A DNA stretch of 64,000 nucleotides from an uncultured Bacteroidales bacterium (GCA_903837605.1 CAILVF010000041.1:75524-139523), one strand, 5' to 3'; positions 28,088 to 38,300 are shown, numbered from the stretch's first letter. The notes: generated from the sequence alone by a model not told the origin. Translations and numbers: made by a program.

Positions 28088-29056
28088 ATGAAAACAAGAT
28101 TCAGTTTACGGTTTTTCTGCATCGGCCTCTGCGTGAGTTTCCTGGCAGTTCTTATACCGGTTTCAGTTGTTGCACAAAGGGAGGGAAGGGGTGCAGGAGC
28201 TGGCCAGGTCCGTCAGCCTGTTTCAAAACCTGCCGGCAATACTACCCGTCCGGGTCAGAGCGGGACAAAACAAAGCACGCCGGGCGCGAAACCCGCTGGT
28301 AATACCACCGCACCTGCAGGGAATAACGCAAAGGTTTCTACCGGGGACAAGTCAAATGTTTCGGCAGGGAATAAAGCCAATGTTTCCACAGGTGACAGGA
28401 CCAACGTTTCAACCGGGAATAAAACCAATGTAAGCGGGAATACCGTCAATAAAAACACAAACGTTAACGTGAACAACAGCAAGAATGTTAATGTCAATGT
28501 TAACAGGAATACTGTTGTTGTTGCAAATCCCAGGCCGTATCCAAGGCCGCCCTATGCCTATGGCGGGCATGCTTATTATTGTTACCATCCTTACGCATAT
28601 CATCCCTATACACCTTACCGTTGGGGCCCGGTATGGCATCCTGTCGGCTTTATGATTGCCGCCATGACAGCCACCGCTATCGCTGTTACCGTTGCAAGCC
28701 AGCATTATTACTATGACCAGGGGGTGTATTATGTGCCCTCAGGCAGCGGTTATACCGTAGTCCCCGCCCCGGTCGGAGCAACCATTACAACCCTGCCGCA
28801 GGGTTCGCAAACGGTCGTCATCAATGAAACCACCAACAATTATTATTACGGCGGTACATATTATGAGAAATCAGGCCAGGGGTATACTGTCGTCCCCCCA
28901 ACGGCAGGGTCGGTAGTTGAAAATCTTCCGGAAGGAGGGAAGGAGGTAAAAATAGGCGAAGTAACGTATGTTCAGGTAGGGGAGACCTATTATCAGCCCA
29001 TTGCCCAGAATGGGAAAAATATGTATGAAGTCGTTGAAGTAAAGGAAGAGAAATGA
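28088..29056 (+). CDS. exported DUF6515-like protein with low-complexity NVS repeats
   Basis: A 322-residue protein with a signal peptide ending VSVVAQ (residue 30). Residues 31-81 are Gly/Pro/Thr-rich; 82-113 are four 8-residue repeats of the form NVSTGNKT; 114-145 are NVNVN-type low complexity; and a Tyr/Pro/His-rich stretch follows (about 148-180). After one hydrophobic helix (about 187-203) come two copies of a small motif: QGVYYVPSGSGYTVVPAP ... LPQGSQTVVI and GTYYEKSGQGYTVVPP ... LPEGGKEVKI. The latter resembles DUF6515. Function unknown; probably an envelope-associated protein. It overlaps the next gene by ATGA. Confidence 0.75.
   Translation: MKTRFSLRFFCIGLCVSFLAVLIPVSVVAQREGRGAGAGQVRQPVSKPAGNTTRPGQSGTKQSTPGAKPAGNTTAPAGNNAKVSTGDKSNVSAGNKANVSTGDRTNVSTGNKTNVSGNTVNKNTNVNVNNSKNVNVNVNRNTVVVANPRPYPRPPYAYGGHAYYCYHPYAYHPYTPYRWGPVWHPVGFMIAAMTATAIAVTVASQHYYYDQGVYYVPSGSGYTVVPAPVGATITTLPQGSQTVVINETTNNYYYGGTYYEKSGQGYTVVPPTAGSVVENLPEGGKEVKIGEVTYVQVGETYYQPIAQNGKNMYEVVEVKEEK
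28331..28426 (+). repeat. four tandem 24-bp coding repeats
   Basis: Residues 82-113 of the DUF6515-like protein are four units of 8 residues with consensus NVSTGNKT (variants D/N, K/R, A/S/T). The units are imperfect at the DNA level. Confidence 0.7.
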
Positions 29057-29814
29057 AACAAGCCGGGTGGTATTTTTTCTCAATTCTGATCATGATCCCA
29101 ATCATGGTTTCAGCCGGGAAGAATGACACATTGAAAGAAGCTAAAAAACCCTTTCATAAAAATGTGATCAAATTCAATCCCACCCCCATGCTGTTATGGA
29201 GCAATAAAAATATCACATTCAGCTATGAGCGTGTTATCAACCGTAAGCAGTCTATCGCTCTTACGCTCGGTTATCTTGAATTTCCGGCTCTTTTCAAGGA
29301 TACGATAGGAAGCCTTGTTGCCCTGAGCAGCCGTGAAAAGTACGGGATCAATATTGCGCTGGAATACAGATTTTACCTGACTACGAGGAATGGAAGGCCC
29401 ATACCCGACGGGGTTTACCTGGCGCCTTTCTGCAGCTATTACGGCTACCATTTTAAAAATAATGTGGATGTTCTTCACACCAGCATTGACAGCTCTGGCC
29501 AGCTCAAGGGTAATTTTTACGTATTTAATCTCGGGGTGGAACTGGGCTACCAGTTTGTATTCTGGAAGCGCCTGACCCTTGATTTTGTTTTAGTCGGACC
29601 CGCAATTAGTTATTATGGAGGAGGTGTGAATATAACGGGTAATATTAATGCGGCAAAACTTCAAGAGATCAACCAGGAATTATATAATAAATTACTGGCA
29701 AAATACCCGATGATAGGAGATTTTATTTTAAACAAATCTTTCCAGCAAAACGGCAAACTGGACTTATTCAGTATTGGGTTCAGGTACCTGGTGCAGGTAG
29801 GGTTTCATTTTTAA
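29053..29814 (+). CDS. outer membrane beta-barrel protein
   Basis: A 253-residue protein with a signal peptide (about 1-21, ending MVSAGK) and many alternating hydrophobic/aromatic strands (ITFSYERVINRKQSIALTLGYLEF, NIALEYRFYLTT, YLAPFCSYYGYHF), ending in VQVGFHF with a terminal Phe as expected for an outer membrane barrel. A DUF3575-like identity is possible. The start overlaps the upstream stop (ATGA), so it is coupled to the DUF6515-like gene. No specific function can be given. Confidence 0.75.
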   Translation: MKQAGWYFFSILIMIPIMVSAGKNDTLKEAKKPFHKNVIKFNPTPMLLWSNKNITFSYERVINRKQSIALTLGYLEFPALFKDTIGSLVALSSREKYGINIALEYRFYLTTRNGRPIPDGVYLAPFCSYYGYHFKNNVDVLHTSIDSSGQLKGNFYVFNLGVELGYQFVFWKRLTLDFVLVGPAISYYGGGVNITGNINAAKLQEINQELYNKLLAKYPMIGDFILNKSFQQNGKLDLFSIGFRYLVQVGFHF

Positions 29815-29858
29815 TTGTAGATTATCCAAGAATTGGATTATATAAATACAGGAAAAGA

Positions 29859-30257
29859 TTAAAGCCACCTGGCAATAAAGTATGATGCAACGCTCACTAT
29901 GGTAGAAAGTACCATCCCCCAAACCAGGTCAACCAGGGTGATAACAAGAGGCCATTGGTTGATTGTTGCCAGGTTAGTAAGATCATAGGTGGCATAAGTG
30001 ATCAGCCCGAATAATATTGCCCTGAAAATCGTGTTCGGGAGAGAATTCTCCTTCACGCCCGGAAGCACAACGAACACAAGCACGCCGACTATAAACAGCA
30101 GGTAGAAAATTATTGCCGCTGCCCAGTTAACCGTTGGCGCCATCAGGTATCCCAGGTATTTTTTATAAAATGAACGGGCTACGAAAACTAGCCAGACCAT
30201 ATCGGTGGCAAAAAATACAGCCAGGGTGGCCAGGTAAAGTTTTATGTAATAGATCAT
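29859..30257 (-). CDS. DUF2177 family membrane protein
   Basis: A 132-residue inner membrane protein with four hydrophobic segments (about 5-25, 44-66, 78-95, 105-128). The pattern FFATDMVWLVFVARSFYKKYLG near the start and FGLITYATYDLTNLATINQWPLVITLVDLVWG are characteristic of DUF2177. No biochemical role is established for this family. It stands alone, divergent from the 103-residue protein gene. Confidence 0.85.
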   Translation of the reverse strand: MIYYIKLYLATLAVFFATDMVWLVFVARSFYKKYLGYLMAPTVNWAAAIIFYLLFIVGVLVFVVLPGVKENSLPNTIFRAILFGLITYATYDLTNLATINQWPLVITLVDLVWGMVLSTIVSVASYFIARWL

Positions 30258-30342
30258 GGTTTTCGGTTTTAATTATGGATAAAGATAATACAAAGATTTA
30301 AAGAAATATCATCCTGAAAGTTAAATTAGTCCAAATCTAAAT

Positions 30343-30350
30343 TATATTTG
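30343..30350 (+). promoter_or_regulatory. -7 promoter element
   Basis: TATATTTG fits TAnnTTTG, 76 bases ahead of the ATG of the next gene. There is no clear TTG at -33. The region 30258-30425 is otherwise AT-rich with no gene. Confidence 0.35.
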
Positions 30351-30425
30351 CATGGTAATTAATAAATTAATGTTTTTTTAATTCATGAACATAAATATTT
30401 AAAAAGTTAGAAAAGGAGAATCAAA

Positions 30426-30737
30426 ATGAAATATATAATGAAAATTAAGATGTCGCAGGAGAAAGGGGATAAGGCGATAAAAGATCCTCAATTCGGGCAT
30501 AAGATGCATGAACTGCTTGGCGATATCAAAGCGGAAGCTGCATATTTTACAACGATATGCGGCCACAGGGGTGCGTATATCGTTTTAAATATAAATGATG
30601 CATCGGAGATCCCTTCAATCGCTGAACCATTTTTTATCTGGCTGGGTGCTGATGTGGATTTTCTCCCGGTGATGACCCCTGAAGATCTGGCGAAAGGCGG
30701 CCCTTCCATGGGTGCAGCTTTGCAGAAATGGGGATGA
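30426..30737 (+). CDS. small cytoplasmic protein of unknown function
   Basis: A 103-residue soluble protein without signal peptide. The pattern of two short beta-alpha-beta units (YIMKIKM...; AEAAYFTTICGHRGAYIVLNI; PFFIWLGADVDFLPVMTPEDLAKG) looks like a ferredoxin-like, dimeric alpha-beta barrel of the DUF3303 or muconolactone-isomerase type, but I cannot confirm the family. The preceding AAGGAG gives a strong ribosome site. A bidirectional terminator follows. Confidence 0.65.
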   Translation: MKYIMKIKMSQEKGDKAIKDPQFGHKMHELLGDIKAEAAYFTTICGHRGAYIVLNINDASEIPSIAEPFFIWLGADVDFLPVMTPEDLAKGGPSMGAALQKWG

Positions 30738-30769
30738 TGGTAAACTGATCAAACTATAATTCCACCAAT

Positions 30770-30803
30770 AAAGGGTGCCTTGAAAATCCGGGGCACCCTT
30801 TTA
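30770..30803. terminator. bidirectional intrinsic terminator
   Basis: Stem AAAGGGTGCC / GGCACCCTTT with T-rich tails on both strands, lying between the convergent 103-residue gene and the TolC gene. It should end both transcripts. Confidence 0.85.
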
Positions 30804-30805
30804 TT

Positions 30806-32134
30806 TTACCACCATCTGATGCCTGAGAGCCGGCATAATTCCATCCGGGAGAGAAGCAGGTTGTATTCATATTGCAGGCGGCTGAGCTGGGCATCTTTAT
30901 AATTGGTGATGGAAGTGAGAAGGTCAAGGTTGGTGATAACCCCGTATTTATACCTGTCTGCAGCAAGATCCATGGCCAGCTGGGCCTGGCTGATCAGGGT
31001 GTCGGCGCTGGCCAGTTTTTTCATGTTTTTCTGAATGTCGTCGAGGGAGTTCAGCAGGTCCTTGTTCAGGTTTACTTTCTGTGATTCGAGCGCCAGTTTC
31101 GAGGAGTTGAGGCTGATCGTGGCCAGCTGTTTTTGAAGACCGGGGCGGCTTGCCGGAATGATAGGGATCGTGAGGCCAACACCGACTGCATAGTTGAAGG
31201 TCACGGCATCGATCTCGGGCATGAAGCCGTTTTTATAACCCAGCCCGGCCTGGAAGTTGAGCAGGGGCATCCGTAAACGGTTGGCAGAAACAATGTCCCA
31301 TCCTGCCGATTGGATCTTGTCCCCGGCTATCCTGAGTTCCGGGTTGTTCTGAAAGGCCAGGGTGAACAAGGAATCGGTTGTTATCCTGAATGTGGACTGG
31401 TTAACGACGGTATCGCTCAGATAGCCCGTTCCGGTACTTCCCGTAAGCATTCCTAGCATATTATACTGTTTGTTGAGCTGGGTTACGAGGTCGGTGTAGA
31501 AGTTTTCGGCATTGGTGTATTTTACCTGGGTTGAAACCAGGTCATAGGTAAGTGCATCACCGTTCTTTACTTTCACGTCGATCTGTTGAAGGGTCGATTG
31601 CAGAAGGCTGATCTGTTCTTTCTGGACTACCAGGCTTTTATTCAGGAAGATGATGGAATAATAGATCTGGGCTACCTGGTATGCGAGCTGGATTTTGAAA
31701 CTTTCAAGATTATCTTTTGATGTTATGAGATCGCTTTTTGCCTTGTTAACCGCAGCCGGTGTGCGCAGATCAAGGATTGGCTGGGCCAGGCTTACAGAGG
31801 CGTTGTAATTGTCGGCAGGAGCCACCTTAAAAGACTGTACCGTGGAACCCATGGGGATCTCAATGGCCGGAGTAGGGTAAAGACGGTTGTATGAAAGGTT
31901 TGCGCCTGCAACCGGCCAGTATCCTGCTTTTCCAAGATTAACTTTCACTTCGCTCATCTTTACGAGGTCGCTCATTTCACCCACTTTGGGATACTTCTGA
32001 AATGACTGCCCCACGAGCAGTTTCAAAGTTGAAGGCACAGGGATCTCCTGGGCCGGCAACGCATTGATCAAAAGGAAAATTACGGCTACTGATAACAGGA
32101 TTTTCATACCATTCGATTGTTTATACTTTTTCAT
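30806..32134 (-). CDS. TolC-family outer membrane efflux protein
   Basis: About 442 residues. A signal peptide (MKILLSVAVIFLLINALPAQ) precedes two long helical hairpin repeats typical of outer membrane efflux proteins (NYNASVSLAQPILDL; YAVGVGLTIPIIPASRPGLQKQL; ADRYKYGVITNLDLLTSITNYKDAQLSRLQYEYNLL split over the second half). It would form the outer membrane channel for the MFS pump and HlyD adaptor encoded just upstream. The start is uncertain: Met codons at 32152, 32134 and 32107, the last being the ideal signal-peptide start. It lies about 30 bases after the MFS stop. Confidence 0.92.
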   Translation of the reverse strand: MKKYKQSNGMKILLSVAVIFLLINALPAQEIPVPSTLKLLVGQSFQKYPKVGEMSDLVKMSEVKVNLGKAGYWPVAGANLSYNRLYPTPAIEIPMGSTVQSFKVAPADNYNASVSLAQPILDLRTPAAVNKAKSDLITSKDNLESFKIQLAYQVAQIYYSIIFLNKSLVVQKEQISLLQSTLQQIDVKVKNGDALTYDLVSTQVKYTNAENFYTDLVTQLNKQYNMLGMLTGSTGTGYLSDTVVNQSTFRITTDSLFTLAFQNNPELRIAGDKIQSAGWDIVSANRLRMPLLNFQAGLGYKNGFMPEIDAVTFNYAVGVGLTIPIIPASRPGLQKQLATISLNSSKLALESQKVNLNKDLLNSLDDIQKNMKKLASADTLISQAQLAMDLAADRYKYGVITNLDLLTSITNYKDAQLSRLQYEYNLLLSRMELCRLSGIRWW

Positions 32135-32163
32135 TCGTAATTCAATATTCAATGTTCGATATT

Positions 32164-33726
32164 CTAATGCGCTTCACTTGCCGCCGCCACCTGGTCCCCT
32201 CCAATCCTCCTGTTCTTCGTGATGAAAATAAGCGGAAATGCTATCAGGATGAAAAGCGTTGCATAAAGGAATGCGTCAAGGTAACTCAGCATGAAAGTCT
32301 GCTTCATTACAGTCCCTTCTATCACCTGGTAGGTTTGCTGCTGCAGGTTGGCTGCAAACGGTAGTTTGGCCTGTAAGCCCTGGTATACCTGGTTATAACG
32401 CTCTGCAAATTGCTGGCTGCCGCTATATATATTGCTCATCAGGTCCATGCGGTGAACTGCGACACGGTGTGCCACGTAGTTGTTAATAATCGCAATGCCA
32501 AAGGATCCGCCCATCTGCCGCATCATATTGTTCAAAGCGACACCCTGCGGAATATCGCGGGGCTGTAATCCGGCGACAGCCATAGCATTCAAGGGGACAA
32601 AAAGGCAGGCCAGCCCTGCACCCCTGATCATCAGCGGCAGGGCAAAGAATCCGGAGGATACATTCAGGTCGGCCCTTGACATCAGAATACCGAAGCCAAT
32701 AAGAAAGATAAATCCAATGCCGACAAATAGTTTGGGAGGCGTACCGGCCTGCAGCGCTTTGCCGATAAACGGCATGAAGAAGAGTGAAAGTATGGATGCG
32801 GGCAGAAGGGTAAGCCCGGTTTCATAAGCTGTATAACCGAGAACCCTTTGCAGCATCAGGGGGAAAATAAAAACCGAGGTGAACAAAATAAACCCTACGA
32901 TGAAAGTCAGGAGAGTGGTAAGAGCCAGGTTACGGTCTTTGAGAATGCGGAGGTTGACAACAGGTTCTTTCTGTTTCAGTTCCCACCATACGAAGGTAAC
33001 CAGGCCTATTACTGCAATTACGGTTAACCAGATGATCAGTTTCGAATCGTACCAGTCTTCATATTCCCCTCTTTCAAGCACATACTGCAGGGCGCTTACC
33101 CCTATGGTAAGCAGGAAAATGCCGCTCCAGTCTATCCGGGGTTTTATATGGATGTCGAACCCCCTTGGAATGAAGCGGTAGGTTAGAATGCTTGCCAGGA
33201 TGCCAAAAGGAACGTTGATGTAGAAAATAAGGGGCCAGGAATAGCTGTCGATGATCAGCCCGCCGACTGTGGGTCCCAAAGTGGGCCCGAGGACAACACC
33301 CATGCCGAACAGGGCTGCCGCAAGTCCCCTCTGCTTGCCGGGGAAGGTCTCGAAGAGTATGGACTGGGAGGTTGACAACAACCCGCCCCCGCCGAGTCCC
33401 TGGACAAACCGCCATAAAACGATTTGCCAAAGGGAGGTTGACATCCCGCAGAAAACTGAAGCAATGGTAAAAATTATAATGGAAGCCATGTAATACCGGC
33501 GCCTGCCGAAGAAGGCTGCTAGAAATCCCGTCATGGGGATGATGATCACATTGGCGATGGCGTAGGAAGTGATCACCCAGGCTATATCCTCTATGGAAGC
33601 GCCAAGGTTGCCTGCCATCTGGTTCAGCGCGACATTCACGATGGAAGTGTCGATCAGCTCCATGATGGCCGCCGAAATGGTGGTGAGTGCGATGATAACC
33701 TTCGCTGTTTTACTGAGGTACTGCAT
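32164..33726 (-). CDS. DHA2-family MFS drug efflux transporter (EmrB/QacA type)
   Basis: A 520-residue inner membrane transporter with about 14 membrane helices. Family motifs are present: MELIDTSIVNVALNQMAGNLG in helix 1, GFLAAFFGRRRYY (motif A) and GMGVVLGPTLGPTVGGLI (motif C, drug/H+ antiporters). It uses the proton gradient to export hydrophobic drugs, working with HlyD and TolC proteins. It is the middle gene of the three-gene operon, starting 8 bases after the HlyD gene. The substrate is not predictable from sequence. Confidence 0.94.
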   Translation of the reverse strand: MQYLSKTAKVIIALTTISAAIMELIDTSIVNVALNQMAGNLGASIEDIAWVITSYAIANVIIIPMTGFLAAFFGRRRYYMASIIIFTIASVFCGMSTSLWQIVLWRFVQGLGGGGLLSTSQSILFETFPGKQRGLAAALFGMGVVLGPTLGPTVGGLIIDSYSWPLIFYINVPFGILASILTYRFIPRGFDIHIKPRIDWSGIFLLTIGVSALQYVLERGEYEDWYDSKLIIWLTVIAVIGLVTFVWWELKQKEPVVNLRILKDRNLALTTLLTFIVGFILFTSVFIFPLMLQRVLGYTAYETGLTLLPASILSLFFMPFIGKALQAGTPPKLFVGIGFIFLIGFGILMSRADLNVSSGFFALPLMIRGAGLACLFVPLNAMAVAGLQPRDIPQGVALNNMMRQMGGSFGIAIINNYVAHRVAVHRMDLMSNIYSGSQQFAERYNQVYQGLQAKLPFAANLQQQTYQVIEGTVMKQTFMLSYLDAFLYATLFILIAFPLIFITKNRRIGGDQVAAASEAH

Positions 33727-33734
33727 CGGCGCGA

Positions 33735-34784
33735 TCAGATAGGAACCGAAACAACTACGCTCATCCCTGCTCTCAGCACATCCTTATATTTAGAAGCGTC
33801 TATGATCTCGATTCGCACAGGGATCCGCTGGGTGACTTTCACAAAATTCCCTGTTGCATTATCGGGCGGTAGCAGGGAAAACCTGGCGCCTGTTGCCTCT
33901 GAAAGGGAAATGACCTTGCCCTGCACCTGGAGCTTTGGATAACCGTCAATTTTGATTTCCACGATCTGCCCCACATGGATGTTCTTTACCTGGTTCTCCT
34001 TAAAGTTGGCTATCACCCACTGGCTTTCGCTGTTTACTATAGTGACAAGCGGGGTCCCCGACTGGATGAACTGCCCCTCGTCGATATTCCTCTTCCCCAG
34101 TTTCCCGTCGGCAATCGCATAGATCCTGCAATAGGAGAGTTTGAGCTTTTGCTGCTCGATTCGTGCTTTTTTAATATCAGCCTGGGCCTGGGCCTTGCCA
34201 ACAAGCGACCTGAGAACTTCCAGCCGCGTTTCGGCCACCTTTACGTCAAGCTGGCTTGTTTCAAGCTGTTTGCTTGTAACATCGAAATTCGACTGGGAGT
34301 CATCGATCTGTCTTTTGGTGATGGCGTTACCCTCGAACAGTTTTTTATCGCGGTTCAGGTCATTGGCTGCCTTGGACTGCCTGATCCTGATAACTTCGAG
34401 GTTTGACTTTGCGGAGGAAAGGGACGCGTTGGCATTGGTGAGGGAGGCCTTGGCATTTTCAATGTCAGACAGGGACTGGCTGAAATCGGCCTGCATTTCC
34501 TCAAGCTGAAGTTGCAATTCTGTTGAATCAACAACCATAAGGAGCTGCCCTTTGGCGACATTTGCATAGTCATCCACATAGATCTTGCTCACATACCCTG
34601 ATACCCTTGATAAGATCGGGACGAGCCGCATTTCCACCTGGGCATTATCGGTCTCTTCATGATTGATGGCATGCCAAACCTCTTTTGAAAGGTATGTGAG
34701 GCCTATGACAACCACTGTTATTATTATGATCCGGGGTAATATTTTTTTACCTGATTTAGGTTCTTTTACGGATTCGGTGGCCAT
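33735..34784 (-). CDS. HlyD/EmrA-family periplasmic adaptor
   Basis: A 349-residue membrane fusion protein: one N-terminal membrane helix (about 17-35, IIIITVVVIGLTYL), a lipoyl-like half (VPILSRVSGYVSKIYVDDYANVAKGQ), a long coiled-coil hairpin (about 95-200), the second lipoyl half (YCRIYAIADGKLGKRNIDEGQFI) and a beta-barrel domain. It links the MFS pump to TolC. First gene of the operon, divergent from the MarR regulator with a palindromic operator candidate in between. Confidence 0.94.
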   Translation of the reverse strand: MATESVKEPKSGKKILPRIIIITVVVIGLTYLSKEVWHAINHEETDNAQVEMRLVPILSRVSGYVSKIYVDDYANVAKGQLLMVVDSTELQLQLEEMQADFSQSLSDIENAKASLTNANASLSSAKSNLEVIRIRQSKAANDLNRDKKLFEGNAITKRQIDDSQSNFDVTSKQLETSQLDVKVAETRLEVLRSLVGKAQAQADIKKARIEQQKLKLSYCRIYAIADGKLGKRNIDEGQFIQSGTPLVTIVNSESQWVIANFKENQVKNIHVGQIVEIKIDGYPKLQVQGKVISLSEATGARFSLLPPDNATGNFVKVTQRIPVRIEIIDASKYKDVLRAGMSVVVSVPI

Positions 34785-34807
34785 GTAAATAGTTTTTTAT
34801 ATTTTTG

Positions 34808-34840
34808 CAAAAGTAAACTAAGTTGACGAAATATCGACAA
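34808..34840 (-). promoter_or_regulatory. promoter of the efflux operon
   Basis: On the minus strand, TTG (34840-34838) and TACTTTTG (34815-34808) lie 22 bases apart, close to the Bacteroidota -33/-7 pattern though with a long spacer. The 18-bp palindrome at 34823-34840 covers the -33 element and most of the spacer. Confidence 0.5.
34823..34840. promoter_or_regulatory. candidate MarR operator
   Basis: TTGACGAAATATCGACAA is an 18-bp imperfect palindrome (14 of 18 positions symmetric) in the middle of the divergent marR/efflux intergenic region. MarR proteins usually bind such 16-20 bp palindromes. A half-like AGTTGACTAAAT repeat follows at 34844-34855. Binding here would block the efflux promoter. 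Confidence 0.5.
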
Positions 34841-34871
34841 TGTAGTTGACTAAATTTATATAAAATTTACA

Positions 34872-35351
34872 ATGCTTTCAAAATCAGTAAAGAAAAAATT
34901 AACTGAGCAGATGCCTGCAAAAAGCGAGAGTTTTGGCCGGCAGATCTATTTATTATACAGGTACCTTGTAAAAATCGACGATGATTTGTTACCCAGGATG
35001 GGGCTTGAGCATATGGGCCCGAGTCATATCCACCTCTTGTTCACAATAGGGCTTGACGGGGTGTCAAACAGCGGGATGGCAAGAAGGGCAAAAGTTTCAA
35101 AACAGGCCATGAGCAAGCTTGTCCAGGAAATGTTGAAGAATGAGCTCATTACCATTCAGCATAACGAACAGGACAGCCGCTGCAACATTATTTCACTTAC
35201 CGACAAAGGGGCCGACACCCTGGTAAGGATATGGGAAACAAACAAGCAACTGACTTCCGAATTCGAAAAGCGCCTCGGCAAGGCGAAATCAAAAAGGCTT
35301 CTTGCCTTGATGGCCGAGCTGGTAGATTCACTTGAAGCCGATCTTTCTTAA
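34872..35351 (+). CDS. MarR-family transcriptional regulator
   Basis: A 159-residue winged-helix regulator. The recognition region SGMARRAKVSKQAMSKLVQEML and wing ITIQHNEQDSRCNIISLTDKG are classic MarR motifs. MarR proteins typically repress neighbouring efflux genes and release DNA on binding phenolic or drug ligands. It is divergent from the HlyD-MFS-TolC operon, so it is the likely local repressor. Its stop overlaps that of the convergent BNR protein gene at TTAA (35348-35351). Confidence 0.93.
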   Translation: MLSKSVKKKLTEQMPAKSESFGRQIYLLYRYLVKIDDDLLPRMGLEHMGPSHIHLLFTIGLDGVSNSGMARRAKVSKQAMSKLVQEMLKNELITIQHNEQDSRCNIISLTDKGADTLVRIWETNKQLTSEFEKRLGKAKSKRLLALMAELVDSLEADLS

Positions 35352-38300
35352 TTATCATATTTGATAATTTTCACCCTGTAGTTTATACCACGGCTGTCGG
35401 TCAGAATGATAAAATACACCCCTGCACTTTTATCAGCAAAGTCAAAAGGCCATGATGCCGATGGCTTATCAATTGTCCCATGTTCTTTTTCGATGCCTGC
35501 GGATGAAATGATCCTGTAACCGAACATGTCACCGCCGGGCAAAGAAACATTCACTTTCCCATCGGTCGGCACCGGGAATGCCGCAAGGCCGGTGTTTACA
35601 GCTGATGTCCCGGTTCCCACCGGGTAATCGATACAACCTGTAATACTGAATTCAGCTGCAGAAGCCCAGGGGTTCCCGTTAACTTCCGAAAGGGCTGCCA
35701 GGCGGAAATACTGGCCAGGCACAGCGGTATTGAAGACTATAGTCTGGGGTGCGCTGGTATTGATAAACTGACCGGTCTTTACAGGAGCTCCCCACGACAG
35801 GCTGTCTTCACTGATGTAGAGTTCATAATCCCTGATCCTGCCGTTTTCCCCATCCTGCCTTGTAAGATAAGTGAATTTGTAAATCCGGTATTTCTGGCCG
35901 AGAGCGATCCGGATCTCGTGGGGATAGGGAACGTCGCCCGTGCTCCAGGCCGTATGCCATATCGTAGAAGGATTGTCATCAAAGCTCATTACAGCAAAGC
36001 CGGGGTCATTTCTCTCTTCACTGTCGACATAAAGCAGTGACCAGATATTTTTTGGAAGCAGTCCGGGATTGCCGCAGTCGTAAATTGAAGGGCAGGTTGT
36101 GGCAGTCACCATACCGGGAATTGACTTTGTATATGTTTGTCCGTTTTGTGTAACCGAAAGGCTTACATCGTAACTGCCGGGGTTTCCCAGGACCACCCTG
36201 GGGTTCCTGATATCCGGGTTCTCGAAGAATGCCGGTGCCGGGTTTATGCTCCAGTGCCATGAGGCTCCGGCATGGTTCAGTATGGAATGATCATCGAAAT
36301 ATAGAGTATCAAGCATGCAGTCGTAATGGGCTTTTTCAATCCACGGATTGACGATGGGTTTAAAATCCGTTTCCTGCATGGGAGATTCCCAAACCCCGCA
36401 GTTCCCCGCAACGCGTAACCTGCTGTCCCTGAAAAACGGCAATGCCAGGTTGACAGCTGTTCCTGCAGGGTAATTGTTGTCATAGCCTGACCAATCGGCC
36501 ATCGCCTGGTTTCGGTAATATACTTTCGCGGCTTTGCCATTCCTGGCATTGGTGAACAGGTAAACCAGGTCCCCGCCTGAACTCCCGGGTTGAATGACCA
36601 TGCATTTCAGGTATTCCTGCAGGCTCCCGGTCCAGTCGGTCCAGGTGTCACCTCCATCACCCGACCTGAAAACCCTGCCTATGTCGGCCGACCAGGTGCC
36701 ATTCTGAAGGCAGGCGTAAATCACATTTTCATCAAAGGGTGAAACGGCAAAGAAGAGTTTTCCTTTCCAGTTCGCATTGCCGTACGGAGCAGAAGTCAGG
36801 GAAGGTTTTAAAGTCCAGGTGATCCCTCCATCGGTGCTTTTATACAAGCCCTTGCTTACGATATCGGCATAGAGCACATCGGGGTTGCTGTAACTTATTT
36901 GCAGGTACCTCACTTCCCCGGGGAAATTATTCAGCAGGTCCCATGTCACCCCCATATCTTTACTTTCCCAGAAACCTGTTCCTTCACCAAGAAAAATGGT
37001 ACCATAATAATTCGGATGAAAGACCATATTGCCCCTGCGGCCTCCGTACTCATCCATATTGGGATATTTACTGAAAATAAAGCGGCCTTCGGGCATGCCT
37101 GAAGCGCTTTCAGGCAATATCCATCCATTACCCAGGTCGTTGAATGCAACATGACGGCTGCGGCCCTGTAGCACCCACCCGGTGGGGGATTCGGCTCCAC
37201 CCATGCGCAGCGCCCTGGGCTGGTAAAAGCCGGCAATGGCCGTATTCCCGTTATGATACCTTCCCCCGACCACGATATCCTCATTCCATCCCTGGTCAAA
37301 TCCCCACATATCAGAACCTTCCAGTCCGTTGACCCTGACAAAATAATTTGCGGAGCTGGTGAAATTATCAGTTGTCAGGTTCATTCCCCCGTCGGTTGCA
37401 ACCCAGGTCTCCCCGCTTGGAAGCAGTTTAATATCCTGGATGTCGGGGTGAATACTGAAGCTGCCGTCATAACCGCCAACCGGGGAAAAACTGTTTCCTC
37501 CATTTGTTGATTTATACAAAGTGCAGGTGCCGGCAAAAATCGTATTTGCGCTTAGAGGGGAAACGCCTAGCACCAGGTCGAAATAACCCTGTCCGTTATC
37601 CATTGGAAACGCCGTTGTTTTGCCTGTAGCCAGTGTATTCCAGCTCCAGCCGCCTCCCGAAAAATTCCCTTTCAACAGGTAGGGTGTGTTATTGGAACAA
37701 AGCATGATGATAAAAAGCAGGTTATTATCGGCGGGGGTCATTGCAAGCAGCCCTCCGCCGGATTCGGTAAAGGAGGACGGGAATGATTGCGAGGTGAATG
37801 TAATCCCGCCATCTACCGACATAATAACAGAAAACTTACCGCCGGCTTTTGTAAGGGCAATAATTGTTGAGCCGTCTCCCGGCCTGATGCATACATCATA
37901 TACCGGATTGCTCCATTTCTGAAACCATGTAAGTCCTCCGTCAACAGTAGCATAAAGTCCGCCTGCTGATGCTGCCATGACCTTTTGCGGATCATCAGGG
38001 TCGATCCTGAGCCGGTCTGCGTAAAACAGGTTCCCTGAGGCCAGGAGAGGAACCCATGTCGCGCCTCCGTCAATGCTTTTGTGAACCTGGTTGCCGGCTG
38101 CAACATAGACTATGTCAGGGTTTGAAGGATGAACGGCAACGGCTGTGACGGCTCCCCCGAAAAAATAACCGGGCGACATTTGTTCCCAGTTCAGCCCCTT
38201 ATTGGTGGTTTTATTGACAAAACCGGTTTCTGTTCCGCAATAGATGATGTCGTTAAAGGAAGGCGCCACATCGAAAGAATAAACATTGGCCTGCCAGGGA

